A stretch of DNA of 54,928 nt. It comes from UBA1172 sp002457135. Its GTDB lineage: Bacteria > Pseudomonadota > Alphaproteobacteria > Puniceispirillales > UBA1172. The position numbers and the translations under genes were made by a program. Each line of letters opens with the position of its first letter. The first letter of the stretch is position 1. Positions 1 to 7,295 of this stretch are shown here, in pieces. The stretch covers positions 1-54,928 of the forward strand of contig CBFIBR010000013.1 of assembly GCA_965660935.1 (NCBI GenBank), written 5' to 3'. The notes beneath the pieces are model-generated. The model was not told where the DNA came from. It saw only the letters and a list, made by a program, of their open reading frames with translations, and made no database searches.

Positions 1-14
1 GTATTTGAGGCCAC

Positions 15-62
15 CTACTCAATAGGCCCCCTATTCAATAGGCCCCCTATTCAATAGGCATG
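15..62. repeat. 16-bp tandem repeat over the degP stop codon
   Basis: Three head-to-tail 16-bp units (15-30, 31-46, 47-62) share the core CTATTCAATAGGC. The copy at 47-62 is the real end of the protease gene on the minus strand (codons for P-I-E then TAG). The other two copies lie downstream and repeat that end, including the stop codon. Each unit is nearly palindromic (CTATT-C-AATAG), so it carries TAG on both strands. One base separates the first copy from the second. Confidence 0.85.
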
Positions 63-1504
63 GCCACAAAGCGTTCCCGGTCACCACGGCGAACCAGCAG
101 GAGGAAGGATGATTTCTTCTGTTCCTGCGCTTCGGTAATGCCTTTGGTGAGGTCAGCCTTTGAGTTGATCTGCATCTGGCCGATGCGGCGAATGACATCA
201 CCGACATCCAGACCACGTTCAGCCGCAGGGCTGCCCTCAATGACTTCGGTGACAATCACGCCGCCCAGGTCTTCGGGCAGGTTGAACTGCTTGCGGGCCT
301 CATCACCAATGGGGGCCACGGTAAAGCCGAGGCTGCCAAAGCTTTGCGGAGCATTGTCATCAGGGCTGGCGCGACCAGTCAGGAGGCCGTTCTGTTCAGC
401 CTGTTCCAGCTCACCCAGGGTAATCTCAAGGGCTTGCTTCTCGCCATTGCGCATCACCTCAACCTTGACGGATTTGCCAATGGCGGTTTCAGCCACGATC
501 CTTGGCAGGCTCTTCATATCCATGATCGGCTTGCCATCAAAGCTGATGATGATATCACCCGACTGGACCCCGCCCATTTTGGCCGGACCCTGTTCATGCA
601 CCGATGACACCAGCGCGCCCATTTCATTTTCAAGGCCGAGGCTTTCGGCGATCTCAGGCGTGACTTCCTGAATAAAGACACCGAGCCAGCCACGACGGGT
701 GCGGCCGAATTCTTCCAGCTGATCCACCACATTGATGGCGAGATTAGCTGAGATCGCAAACCCGATCCCGACCGAACCCCCGGACTGGGAGAAAATAGCC
801 GTGTTGATCCCGATCACCTCACCATCAAGGTTGAAGAGAGGCCCGCCGGAGTTACCGCGGTTGATCGAGGCATCGGTCTGGATGAAATCATCATAGGGGC
901 CGTTGCCGATATCCCGGCCACGGGCCGAAACAATCCCGGCTGTGACCGTGCCGCCAAGACCAAACGGGTTACCGATGGCCAGCACCCAGTCACCGACACT
1001 AACCTTGTCGCTGTCACCAAAGGTAACGCTGGTCAGCTTTTCACCATCGGGGTTGATCCGAAGCACCGCAATATCGGTTTTCGGGTCACGGCCCAGCAGT
1101 TCGGCATCAAAGGTCTTGTCGTTATGCAGCACGACCCTGATCTGGTCAGCGGTTTCAATAACGTGGTTGTTGGTCACAACAATCCCGCTTTCATCAATGA
1201 TGAAGCCTGAACCGAGGGCCTGGGCCTGACGCTGGCCACCACGGTTGCGGAATTCCTCAAGGAAATCTTCAAAAGGGGAGCCGGGCGGGAATTGCGGGAA
1301 GCCATTTTCCCTGTCATCAACCAGCGTGGTGGTGGAGATGTTGACCACCGCCGGGCTTAGCGCTTTCGACAGGTTGGCAAAGCTGTCAGGGCGTTCATGG
1401 GCGCTGGCTGCTATTCCGTAGAACATGGCTACTGCCATTAATGCCGTAGCCATCACCAGCCTCATCATCGGGCGGGTGGTTTGCTGAGGGAATGCAATTA
1501 TCAT
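47..1504 (-). CDS. degP: Do-family periplasmic serine protease (DegP/DegQ/MucD type)
   Basis: A 485-residue trypsin-like protease with two PDZ domains, expected to degrade or refold damaged envelope proteins in the periplasm. A signal peptide is visible: two Met-Arg-rich residues, a hydrophobic core at about 15-33 and an Ala-x-Ala cleavage site near residue 35. The catalytic triad reads His114 (TNNHVIE), Asp144 (KTDIAVL) and Ser219 (NRGNSGGP). PDZ1 lies at about 270-365 and PDZ2 at about 390-480. It is the last gene after hflK-hflC on the same strand, 145 bp downstream, a common alphaproteobacterial arrangement. The start is supported by a CGGAG-like site about ten bases upstream. The choice between DegP, DegQ and MucD cannot be made from sequence alone. 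Confidence 0.95.
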   Translation of the reverse strand: MIIAFPQQTTRPMMRLVMATALMAVAMFYGIAASAHERPDSFANLSKALSPAVVNISTTTLVDDRENGFPQFPPGSPFEDFLEEFRNRGGQRQAQALGSGFIIDESGIVVTNNHVIETADQIRVVLHNDKTFDAELLGRDPKTDIAVLRINPDGEKLTSVTFGDSDKVSVGDWVLAIGNPFGLGGTVTAGIVSARGRDIGNGPYDDFIQTDASINRGNSGGPLFNLDGEVIGINTAIFSQSGGSVGIGFAISANLAINVVDQLEEFGRTRRGWLGVFIQEVTPEIAESLGLENEMGALVSSVHEQGPAKMGGVQSGDIIISFDGKPIMDMKSLPRIVAETAIGKSVKVEVMRNGEKQALEITLGELEQAEQNGLLTGRASPDDNAPQSFGSLGFTVAPIGDEARKQFNLPEDLGGVIVTEVIEGSPAAERGLDVGDVIRRIGQMQINSKADLTKGITEAQEQKKSSFLLLVRRGDRERFVAMPIE

Positions 1505-1640
1505 GGAAAAAAACTCCGTGTAGTGTTCAATTCAGTTAATTGAGCCCAAAATCATGTCATGACTGTGGCCATTATCAGGTCAGAACCGTTCATTAGCCAA
1601 AAAGGCGATGCTGAGAGGTGACCTGAGGGGAGGCTTGAGG

Positions 1641-1663
1641 AAAAGGGCGCTATTCGCCCTTTT
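1641..1663 (-). terminator. Hairpin whose loop holds the hflC stop codon
   Basis: On the minus strand AAAAGGGCG and CGCCCTTTT form a perfect 9-bp stem around the five-base loop AATAG, which contains the hflC stop codon TAG. The 3' arm ends in four T. It could end or attenuate transcription between hflC and the protease, or stabilise the hflKC message. The short T run makes it a weak terminator candidate. Confidence 0.5.
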
Positions 1664-2525
1664 CGCCTGATTTGTAGCCGAAGTAGCGGAAGAACTCACT
1701 GTCCGGCGAAATCACGAGGGACGTGCCATCATCAGTGAAGGTCTTGCGATACGCCTGCATGGACCGGTAGAAGGCAAAAAATTCTTCATCCTGACCAAAG
1801 GCATCAGCGTAAATCTTGATCGACAGCGCATCACCCTGACCACGCAGGATTTCGCTTTCACGCCGCGCTTCGGCCAGCATCACGGTCACCGTCTTGTCCG
1901 CATCAGCCCGGATTTTCTGGGCCTCTTCTTCACCCGTGGCGCGGAATTCCTTGGCTTCCCGTTCACGTTCGGATTTCATCCTGTTGAAGATGTTCTGTGA
2001 CGTTGCATCAGGGTAATCGGCACGGCGGATCCGCACATCAACGATTTCAAGCCCAAGCGATTTGGCTGATCTGTTCACCTCGGAACTGATGTCCCTGATG
2101 ATGGCACTGCGGGCACTGGACAGAAGGTCAACCAGCGTTGTACCACCCAGCACACGACGAACGGATGAATCGATCATCGCATCAAGGCGCTGTTCAGCCC
2201 CGCGGACATTGCGAACCGTCTGATAGAACAGCAGCGGGTCAACGATCCGGTAACGGGCGTAGGTATCAACCTCAAGACGTTTCTGATCAGCGAGGATGAC
2301 TTCCTCACTATCGGATGAAATTGTCGAAATAACCCTGTTTTCATAGAACACAACGTCCTGAATAAAAGGGAGTTTCCAATTCAGGCCAGGTTCACGCAAA
2401 GTCCGTTTCGGCTCACCAAACTGGAGAACGATGCCCTGCTGGGTCTGCTCAACAATGAACAGCATACTGAACGCAATGAGACCGAAAGCAGCAACAACGA
2501 TCATGGATATGGTTGATTTTTTCAT
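1650..2525 (-). CDS. hflC: HflC, FtsH protease modulator subunit
   Basis: A 291-residue SPFH/band-7 protein. With HflK it forms the large membrane complex that encloses and modulates the FtsH protease. One N-terminal transmembrane segment (about residues 8-25) is followed by the SPFH domain (about 25-190, starting with VEQTQQGIVLQFGEP) and a charged helical region with an EREREAKEFRATGEEEAQKIRADAD-like composition typical of HflC. The start is four bases from the hflK stop, so the two are surely cotranscribed. The stop codon sits in a hairpin loop. Confidence 0.96.
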   Translation of the reverse strand: MKKSTISMIVVAAFGLIAFSMLFIVEQTQQGIVLQFGEPKRTLREPGLNWKLPFIQDVVFYENRVISTISSDSEEVILADQKRLEVDTYARYRIVDPLLFYQTVRNVRGAEQRLDAMIDSSVRRVLGGTTLVDLLSSARSAIIRDISSEVNRSAKSLGLEIVDVRIRRADYPDATSQNIFNRMKSEREREAKEFRATGEEEAQKIRADADKTVTVMLAEARRESEILRGQGDALSIKIYADAFGQDEEFFAFYRSMQAYRKTFTDDGTSLVISPDSEFFRYFGYKSGEKGE

Positions 2526-2528
2526 GGC

Positions 2529-3623
2529 TCAGTTCCCCTTCGTACGGGTCAGTTCCTGGAGCGGCAGGTATGGCACTACCCCTGCTGCACCGCCATCCTG
2601 ATCAATGATGACCTTGTTGACGTTGCCCAGAATTTCTTCGAGGGTTTCAATATAAATACGCTCTCGCGTGACATCACGGTTCTGCTCATAGGCTTCGAAA
2701 ACCTGACCGAAACGCGATGCGTCACCTTCGGCCCTGCTCACCACCTCGGCCTCATAGGCCTCGGCTTCGGCCACGATACGGGCAGCATCACCACGGGCGC
2801 GGGGGACCATGTCATTACGGTAGGCCTCAGCCTCGTTTTTCAGCCTGTCCCTATCCTGACGCGCTCTCTGGACCTCGTTAAAGGCATCGATAACCTGTGA
2901 TGGCGGGTCAACCGACAGCAACTGGATCTCACGAATGTTGATGCCAGCCTCATATTCATTGAGCAGGTCCTGGAGCCGAGTCCGTGCCTCTGCCTGGATT
3001 TGCTGACGACCATCGGTCAGGGCAAACTGGATATCAACCCCGCCGACGATCTCACGCATCATGGCTTCAGCCGCAACCTTGGTGGTTTCCACCGGATCAA
3101 CCATGTTGAAAAGGAACTGGCCAGCGTCACCGATCCGCCAGAACACCACGAAATCGATATCAACAATGTTTTCATCGCCCGTGATCATCTGGCTTTCAAA
3201 CGCCACGTCACGGCGGCTGCCGCCTTCCCTGCCACTGGAACGGAAACCGACATCAATACGGTTATCACGAGTGACCTCAGGTTTAAGGACCGTTTCAATC
3301 GGGTAAGGCAGGTGATAATGCAGGCCCGGTGAGGTTGTTGAAATCCATTCACCAAAGCGCAATACAACACCCTGCTGCTGTGGATTGACACGATAGAAAC
3401 CCGACAGCAGCCACAGGATCAGCAGTATCAGGCCAATAATCGTGAGGGTCCGCTTGCTGCCGAAACCGCCTGGCACCATCCGGCTGAACTGTTCCTTGCC
3501 CTGACGCAGGACATCATCAAATTCAGGTGGCTTGCCGCCACCAAAAGGGGAGCCACCGCGAGGCTGGTTAGGGCCATTCCCCCAGGGGCCACCCCCGCCA
3601 TTTCCTTGATTATTCCAGGGCAT
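2529..3623 (-). CDS. hflK: HflK, FtsH protease modulator subunit
   Basis: A 364-residue partner of HflC. The N-terminus is Gly/Pro/Asn-rich (MPWNNQGNGGGG), as in other HflK proteins. A transmembrane helix follows at about 59-76, then the SPFH domain (VNPQQQGVVLRFGEW) and a long Ala/Glu/Arg coiled coil at about 265-320. I chose the ATG at 3623 because CGGAGA lies seven bases upstream and the product then begins with the family MPWNNQ motif. A reading 15 codons longer, from 3668, is open but lacks such support. It is the first gene of hflK-hflC-degP. Confidence 0.95.
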   Translation of the reverse strand: MPWNNQGNGGGGPWGNGPNQPRGGSPFGGGKPPEFDDVLRQGKEQFSRMVPGGFGSKRTLTIIGLILLILWLLSGFYRVNPQQQGVVLRFGEWISTTSPGLHYHLPYPIETVLKPEVTRDNRIDVGFRSSGREGGSRRDVAFESQMITGDENIVDIDFVVFWRIGDAGQFLFNMVDPVETTKVAAEAMMREIVGGVDIQFALTDGRQQIQAEARTRLQDLLNEYEAGINIREIQLLSVDPPSQVIDAFNEVQRARQDRDRLKNEAEAYRNDMVPRARGDAARIVAEAEAYEAEVVSRAEGDASRFGQVFEAYEQNRDVTRERIYIETLEEILGNVNKVIIDQDGGAAGVVPYLPLQELTRTKGN

Positions 3624-3683
3624 TATCGTCTCCGGTCCATGGTCAATTTCCAAAATCAGTGATAACACAATAAAGAGTTGTGC

Positions 3684-3711
3684 TTGTAAATTCTTTCACC
3701 CCTAACATATT
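3684..3711 (+). promoter_or_regulatory. Candidate sigma-70-type promoter for mrp
   Basis: TTGTAA (3684-3689) and CATATT (3706-3711) are 16 bases apart, in the 163-bp gap between the divergent hflK and mrp genes. It faces mrp. The -10 match is imperfect. Confidence 0.35.
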
Positions 3712-3786
3712 TGTTCATAGGACGGGGTTTTCAACCGTAACGTCTTCAAATCAACACCACCCCTTTTCCGAAGAGAGATCAACACC

Positions 3787-4869
3787 ATGAAACTGGATGA
3801 AAGCAGCATTCTTGAAGCCCTGAAGACCGTTACTGTAAAGGGTCAGGAAATCGATCTGGTGGCGGCCGGGATCATTTCGGGTGTCATCATCAAGGATGGC
3901 AATATCGGCTTCAGCATTGAGATTGACCCATCCGAAGCGGCCAAGGCAGCCCCCCTTAAGGACGCGGCTGAGGCCGCGGTTCTGGCGCTGGATGGTGTTG
4001 CATCGGCCACCGCCATGCTGACCTCTCATCGTAAACAGCAACCGGCCCAGCCGCAGCAGCAACCCGCTGAAAACGTCATGCATGAGCCTGCGCGTCAAAT
4101 TATCGCGGTTGCATCGGGCAAGGGCGGGGTCGGCAAATCAACCACATCGATCAACCTGGCGCTGGCGCTGAAAGACCTTGGCAAGACCGTGGCAATCCTG
4201 GATGCCGATATCTACGGCCCTTCCCTGCCGCGCCTGCTTGGCACCAGCCAGCGACCCAGCACCGCCAACAAACGCATCGTGCCGATTGAGGCCTTTGGAC
4301 TGAAGGCCATGTCGATCGGCTTTCTGATGGAAGAAGACGCACCGACCATCTGGCGCGGCCCCATGGTGATGTCCGCGCTGGAACAGATGCTGAAGGATGT
4401 CGACTGGGGGGAGCCGGATATCCTGATCATCGACATGCCCCCCGGCACAGGGGATGCCCAGCTGACACTGTCACAGCGATGCAAGCTGGCGGGCGCGGTG
4501 ATTGTATCAACACCGCAGGACCTGGCCCTGATTGATGCCCGCAAAGGGCTGAACATGTTCCGCAAGGTCAACGTGCCGGTGCTGGGTATTATTGAGAATA
4601 TGAGCTATTTCATCTGCCCGAGTTGCGGTGATGAGGCCCATATCTTCGGGCATGGCGGGGCCGAGATGGAAGCCAGGAAACTGGATGTCCCGTTCCTCGG
4701 CCCGATCCCGCTGGAAATGGAAATCCGCGCCAATTCCGATGCAGGCACCCCGATTGTGGCCAGCATGCCCGATAGCAAGCATGCCGAGGTTTATCGCGGT
4801 ATTGCCGCAAAACTGCTGGAATCCCTCCCCGATAGCGCACCGAAAGCACCCAAAATCACGATCGGCTGA
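3787..4869 (+). CDS. mrp: Mrp/ApbC iron-sulfur cluster carrier ATPase
   Basis: A 360-residue cytoplasmic P-loop protein that binds and passes on Fe-S clusters. The N-terminal MIP18/DUF59 domain covers about residues 5-85. A Gln/Pro linker follows (about 83-95), then the ParA/MinD-like ATPase with the deviant Walker A GKGGVGKST at 111-119. The Walker B region is DILIIDMPPGTGD. The cluster-binding pair CPSC gives Cys277 and Cys280. The gene stands alone, diverging from hflK and converging on folA. Length and domain order are usual for Mrp. Confidence 0.96.
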   Translation: MKLDESSILEALKTVTVKGQEIDLVAAGIISGVIIKDGNIGFSIEIDPSEAAKAAPLKDAAEAAVLALDGVASATAMLTSHRKQQPAQPQQQPAENVMHEPARQIIAVASGKGGVGKSTTSINLALALKDLGKTVAILDADIYGPSLPRLLGTSQRPSTANKRIVPIEAFGLKAMSIGFLMEEDAPTIWRGPMVMSALEQMLKDVDWGEPDILIIDMPPGTGDAQLTLSQRCKLAGAVIVSTPQDLALIDARKGLNMFRKVNVPVLGIIENMSYFICPSCGDEAHIFGHGGAEMEARKLDVPFLGPIPLEMEIRANSDAGTPIVASMPDSKHAEVYRGIAAKLLESLPDSAPKAPKITIG

Positions 4870-4907
4870 GTATCAGGGTTGGCGGGTTATTGACCCTGCT
4901 GATCAGG

Positions 4908-5429
4908 TCAGCGGCGATTGAGGGTCAGGAAAGCATGGCCGGGGGCATCACCGCTTGCGGCTATGACCTCAGCCTCTTCAGATTGCCATTGATCATCCTC
5001 AAGCCCGGGGAAGGTTGCGCTTCCCTCAGGGGCGAGATCAACCTCGGTCAACTCCACCCTGTCGGTGCGATCCAGGAAGGCGCGGTAAATCTCCCCGCCA
5101 CCAAAGATGATGATCTCACCAATCCTGTCATTCTTGCCGCTGATCCATTCCGCCGCCATGGCAAGTGCCGTTTCAGGGTCATGGGCGATCATGACCCCGT
5201 CAGGGCGGTAATCACGGCGGCTGGTGAGAACGATATTCGCCCGACCCGGCAGTGGACGGCCAATCGATTCATACGTCCTGCGACCCATGATCATCGGCCT
5301 GCCCATGGTCATCATCTTGACCCGCTTCAAATCACCGGGCAGATGCCAGAGCAGTTTTTCACCATCACCGATAACGCGATTACGCGCCATGGCGACAACC
5401 GCCACCAGCGGGTAGTTTTCATGTGGCAT
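4908..5429 (-). CDS. folA: Dihydrofolate reductase
   Basis: A 173-residue NADPH-dependent enzyme that regenerates tetrahydrofolate from the dihydrofolate made by ThyA. The sequence shows VAMARNRVIGDG, the substrate-binding acid Asp33 in LPGDLKRVK, the cofactor motif MIMGRRTYESIGRPLPGR, and IIIFGGGEIY. Its ATG shares one base with the thyA stop (TGATG), so translation of the pair is probably coupled. Insert positions match the chromosomal FolA type. Confidence 0.96.
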   Translation of the reverse strand: MPHENYPLVAVVAMARNRVIGDGEKLLWHLPGDLKRVKMMTMGRPMIMGRRTYESIGRPLPGRANIVLTSRRDYRPDGVMIAHDPETALAMAAEWISGKNDRIGEIIIFGGGEIYRAFLDRTDRVELTEVDLAPEGSATFPGLEDDQWQSEEAEVIAASGDAPGHAFLTLNRR

Positions 5430-6223
5430 CAGACAGAAACCCTTGCAGCAATATGAGGATGCGGATCATAACCGGATATGCGGATATGGTCAGCGGTAAT
5501 CGCCTCAATATCCAGGGGTGCGTCAATCAGCTCAAGTTTCGGCAGGGGGCGCGGCTCCCGCGCCAGTTGTTCACGCGCTGCATCAAGATGATCAAGGTAG
5601 AGATGGGCATCACCCATGGTGTGGACAAAATCCCCCGGCTCCAGCCCCGTGACATGGGCGACCATATGGGTCAGCAGGGCGTAGGATGCAATATTGAACG
5701 GCACGCCGAGAAAAACATCTGCACTGCGCTGATAGAGCTGGCAGGAAAGCCGGCCATTGCTGACATAGAACTGGAACAGACTGTGGCAGGGCGGCAGGGC
5801 CATCTGGTCCACCTCGGCCGGATTCCATGCCGACACCATCAGGCGGCGTGATGTCGGGTTGGTGCGGATGCTGTCAATAACCCCGGTGAACTGATCAATG
5901 CTGCGGCCGTCCGGGGCCTCCCATCGCCGCCACTGCTTGCCGTAGACAGGGCCGAGATCACCGTTTTCATCAGCCCATTCATCCCAGATCGATACGCCAT
6001 TTTCCTTAAGGTAGGCGATGTTCGTATCACCCCTGATGAACCAGATCAGCTCATGAATGATTGACCTTGTGTGCAGCTTTTTGGTGGTGATGAGCGGGAA
6101 TCCCTCGCTCAAGTCATAGCGCGACTGCCAGCCAAAGATGGAGATTGTGCCGGTACCGGTCCGGTCTCCCTTGCGATCGCCTTTGGTCAGGATGGTGTCG
6201 AGGAGTTCAAGATAGGGCTGCAT
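5429..6223 (-). CDS. thyA: Thymidylate synthase (ThyA)
   Basis: A 264-residue folate-dependent enzyme that methylates dUMP to dTMP and releases dihydrofolate. The length equals the E. coli protein. Catalytic Cys146 lies in LPPCHSLFQFYV. The phosphate-binding arginine segment SRRLMVSAWNP and the C-terminal IAARVSV are intact. It is the first gene of thyA-folA, and a strong promoter-like pair lies upstream. The presence of thyA with folA means that the flavin-dependent ThyX route is not needed here. Confidence 0.97.
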   Translation of the reverse strand: MQPYLELLDTILTKGDRKGDRTGTGTISIFGWQSRYDLSEGFPLITTKKLHTRSIIHELIWFIRGDTNIAYLKENGVSIWDEWADENGDLGPVYGKQWRRWEAPDGRSIDQFTGVIDSIRTNPTSRRLMVSAWNPAEVDQMALPPCHSLFQFYVSNGRLSCQLYQRSADVFLGVPFNIASYALLTHMVAHVTGLEPGDFVHTMGDAHLYLDHLDAAREQLAREPRPLPKLELIDAPLDIEAITADHIRISGYDPHPHIAARVSV

Positions 6224-6250
6224 TGGCTACTTTTGTTGAGTGTTGTTTGC

Positions 6251-6294
6251 GGGTTAGCAACCCTATCATAGCGTCATGCCCGCGGGCTTGCCAA
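6251..6294 (-). promoter_or_regulatory. Candidate thyA promoter with an inverted repeat at the start site
   Basis: Read on the minus strand, TTGGCA (6289-6294) and TATGAT (6265-6270) are 18 bases apart, a good sigma-70 match facing thyA. Just past the -10, GGGTT-AGC-AACCC (6251-6263) is a perfect inverted repeat placed where transcription should begin, so it could be an operator or a 5'-end hairpin. Confidence 0.5.
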
Positions 6295-6334
6295 AATCTT
6301 TTTCTCTATTGAGCGGGGCGTGATGCGATATCGC

Positions 6335-6363
6335 TTGGAATTTCCGCCTTGAGGGTCTATTTT
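6335..6363 (+). promoter_or_regulatory. Candidate ssrA promoter
   Basis: TTGGAA (6335-6340) and TATTTT (6358-6363) are exactly 17 bases apart. The predicted start is near 6370, where the acceptor part of the permuted tmRNA should begin. The 154-bp gap between thyA and ssrA therefore holds two divergent promoters. Confidence 0.5.
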
Positions 6364-6369
6364 AAAGGG

Positions 6370-6684
6370 GCTGTAAAGCTATGGCGATAAACGCATTGTG
6401 GAATAGGCAGAGCGGACCCGGGGGCAGTGCCCGGCGCCTCCACCATTAAAAGGCACCGGCAAGGGGCTTATTCTATGGGGGCGAACCAGGATCGACGCAT
6501 GTAGTAAAGGCACTGTTTTCGCTCGGCATGGTACCACCGACATCGGGCCGTTGAGTAGTTGCAAATGACAACACTGCTCCGGTTGCTGTCGCTGCTTAAT
6601 TGCAGTCACAAAAACCAAATTAAAGTCCAGTAGGTTGAGCCCTGCTGGCGGGGTCTTGGGCGCACCTGGCAACAGAAGCGTCCT
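6370..6684 (+). ncRNA. ssrA: Circularly permuted two-piece tmRNA (ssrA)
   Basis: This RNA rescues stalled ribosomes and adds a degradation tag. The halves are in swapped order, as in alphaproteobacteria. The acceptor piece comes first and ends in CGCCTCC-ACCA (CCA end at 6443-6445). Its T arm has a CCGGG/CCCGG stem around GGCAGTG. After a roughly 31-base spacer (6446-6476), expected to be cut out, the coding piece begins with GGGGGCG (6477-6483). That pairs over seven positions, one of them G-U, with CGCCTCC. It continues with the conserved GGATCGACG. The tag frame is at 6561-6599. The outer 5' and 3' ends are estimates. Confidence 0.93.
6561..6599 (+). other. tmRNA tag reading frame, peptide ANDNTAPVAVAA
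   Basis: Starting at the resume codon GCA after GTAGTT, the frame reads A-N-D-N-T-A-P-V-A-V-A-A and then TAA. With the alanine carried by tmRNA itself the added tag is A-ANDNTAPVAVAA. The AANDN start is the SspB-binding part of alphaproteobacterial tags and the final A-A is the ClpX signal. The middle (TAPVAV) lacks the acidic stretch found in Caulobacter-type tags. Confidence 0.9.
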
Positions 6685-6704
6685 CTTCCACCGGCCAGTG
6701 GAAG
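6685..6704 (+). other. Perfect 7-bp hairpin between ssrA and sspB
   Basis: CTTCCAC (6685-6691) and GTGGAAG (6698-6704) pair perfectly around a six-base loop. No T run follows, so it is a poor intrinsic terminator. It may mark 3' processing of the tmRNA coding piece, or act in the sspB leader, which starts 22 bases later. Confidence 0.45.
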
Positions 6705-6725
6705 CAAATGGATTTGGGGGATATT

Positions 6726-7196
6726 ATGGACGATGGCCAGAACACGATAACGCCGCAGATTAATTATGAGCTGCTCGTCGAGGATGCCTTGCGGGCTGTT
6801 GTACGGTCATCATTGCGGATTGCCGAGGATAATGGACTGCCGGGAAACACCCATTTCTATATCACTTTCCTGACTGATGCCGATGGTGTTGAGGTTCCTG
6901 AACGATTAAAGGAAAGTCACCCTGAACGGATGACCATCGTCATCCAGCACCAGTATTGGGAGCTGAAGGTAAAGTCGGAAAAATTTTCGGTGACACTGAC
7001 CTTTGGCGGGGTTCCGGAAAAACTCACCATCCCGTTTTCGGCGGTGGTGGATTTCAATGACCCGTCGGTCGGATTCGGGCTGCAATTCGCCCATGAAGAA
7101 ACCGAATCGGAAATTCAGTCCAGCGACATTCCGGACCCTGATGAAAGCCCATCGGCTGATATTGTCTCACTGGATAAATTCCGCAAGAAACCCTGA
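6726..7196 (+). CDS. sspB: SspB-alpha, ClpXP adaptor for ssrA-tagged proteins
   Basis: A 156-residue adaptor expected to hold tmRNA-tagged proteins and tether them to ClpX. It matches the short alphaproteobacterial SspB family: INYELLVEDALRAVV, FYITFLTDADGVEVPERL, a beta-rich core, an acidic linker (about 128-143), and a C-terminal ClpX-binding tail ADIVSLDKFRKKP. I chose the ATG at 6726, preceded by GGGGGA five bases away. An in-frame ATG at 6708 has no ribosome site. It lies immediately after ssrA on the same strand, so the tag and its adaptor are neighbours. Its stop region begins a tandem repeat. Confidence 0.93.
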   Translation: MDDGQNTITPQINYELLVEDALRAVVRSSLRIAEDNGLPGNTHFYITFLTDADGVEVPERLKESHPERMTIVIQHQYWELKVKSEKFSVTLTFGGVPEKLTIPFSAVVDFNDPSVGFGLQFAHEETESEIQSSDIPDPDESPSADIVSLDKFRKKP

Positions 7197-7199
7197 CTT

Positions 7200-7295
7200 G
7201 AGCCCTGAATTTTTGGAGCCCTGAATTTTTGAAGCCCTGAATTGCTGAAGCCATGAATTTTTGAAGCCATGAATTGCTGAAGCCATGAATTTTGA
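7200..7295 (+). repeat. Six 16-bp tandem units from the sspB end to the fumarase start
   Basis: Units start at 7200, 7216, 7232, 7248, 7264 and 7280. The first three read G/AAGCCCTGAATT..., the last three AAGCCATGAATT.... The final unit contains the fumarase ATG (7285). Units 4 and 5 are copies of that start but are closed at once: ATG-AAT-TTT-TGA and ATG-AAT-TGC-TGA. The sspB stop context (CCCTGA at 7191-7196) resembles the early units. The array fills the whole intergenic gap. Confidence 0.9.

Noticed and set aside
4869..4925. A terminator between mrp and folA
   Set aside because: Only a six-base stem (CAGGGT/ACCCTG) with a 13-base loop and no T run is present.
6708..6725. A start for sspB at the ATG at 6708
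   Set aside because: It has no ribosome site and lies only four bases after the hairpin at 6685-6704. The ATG at 6726 has GGGGGA at good spacing.
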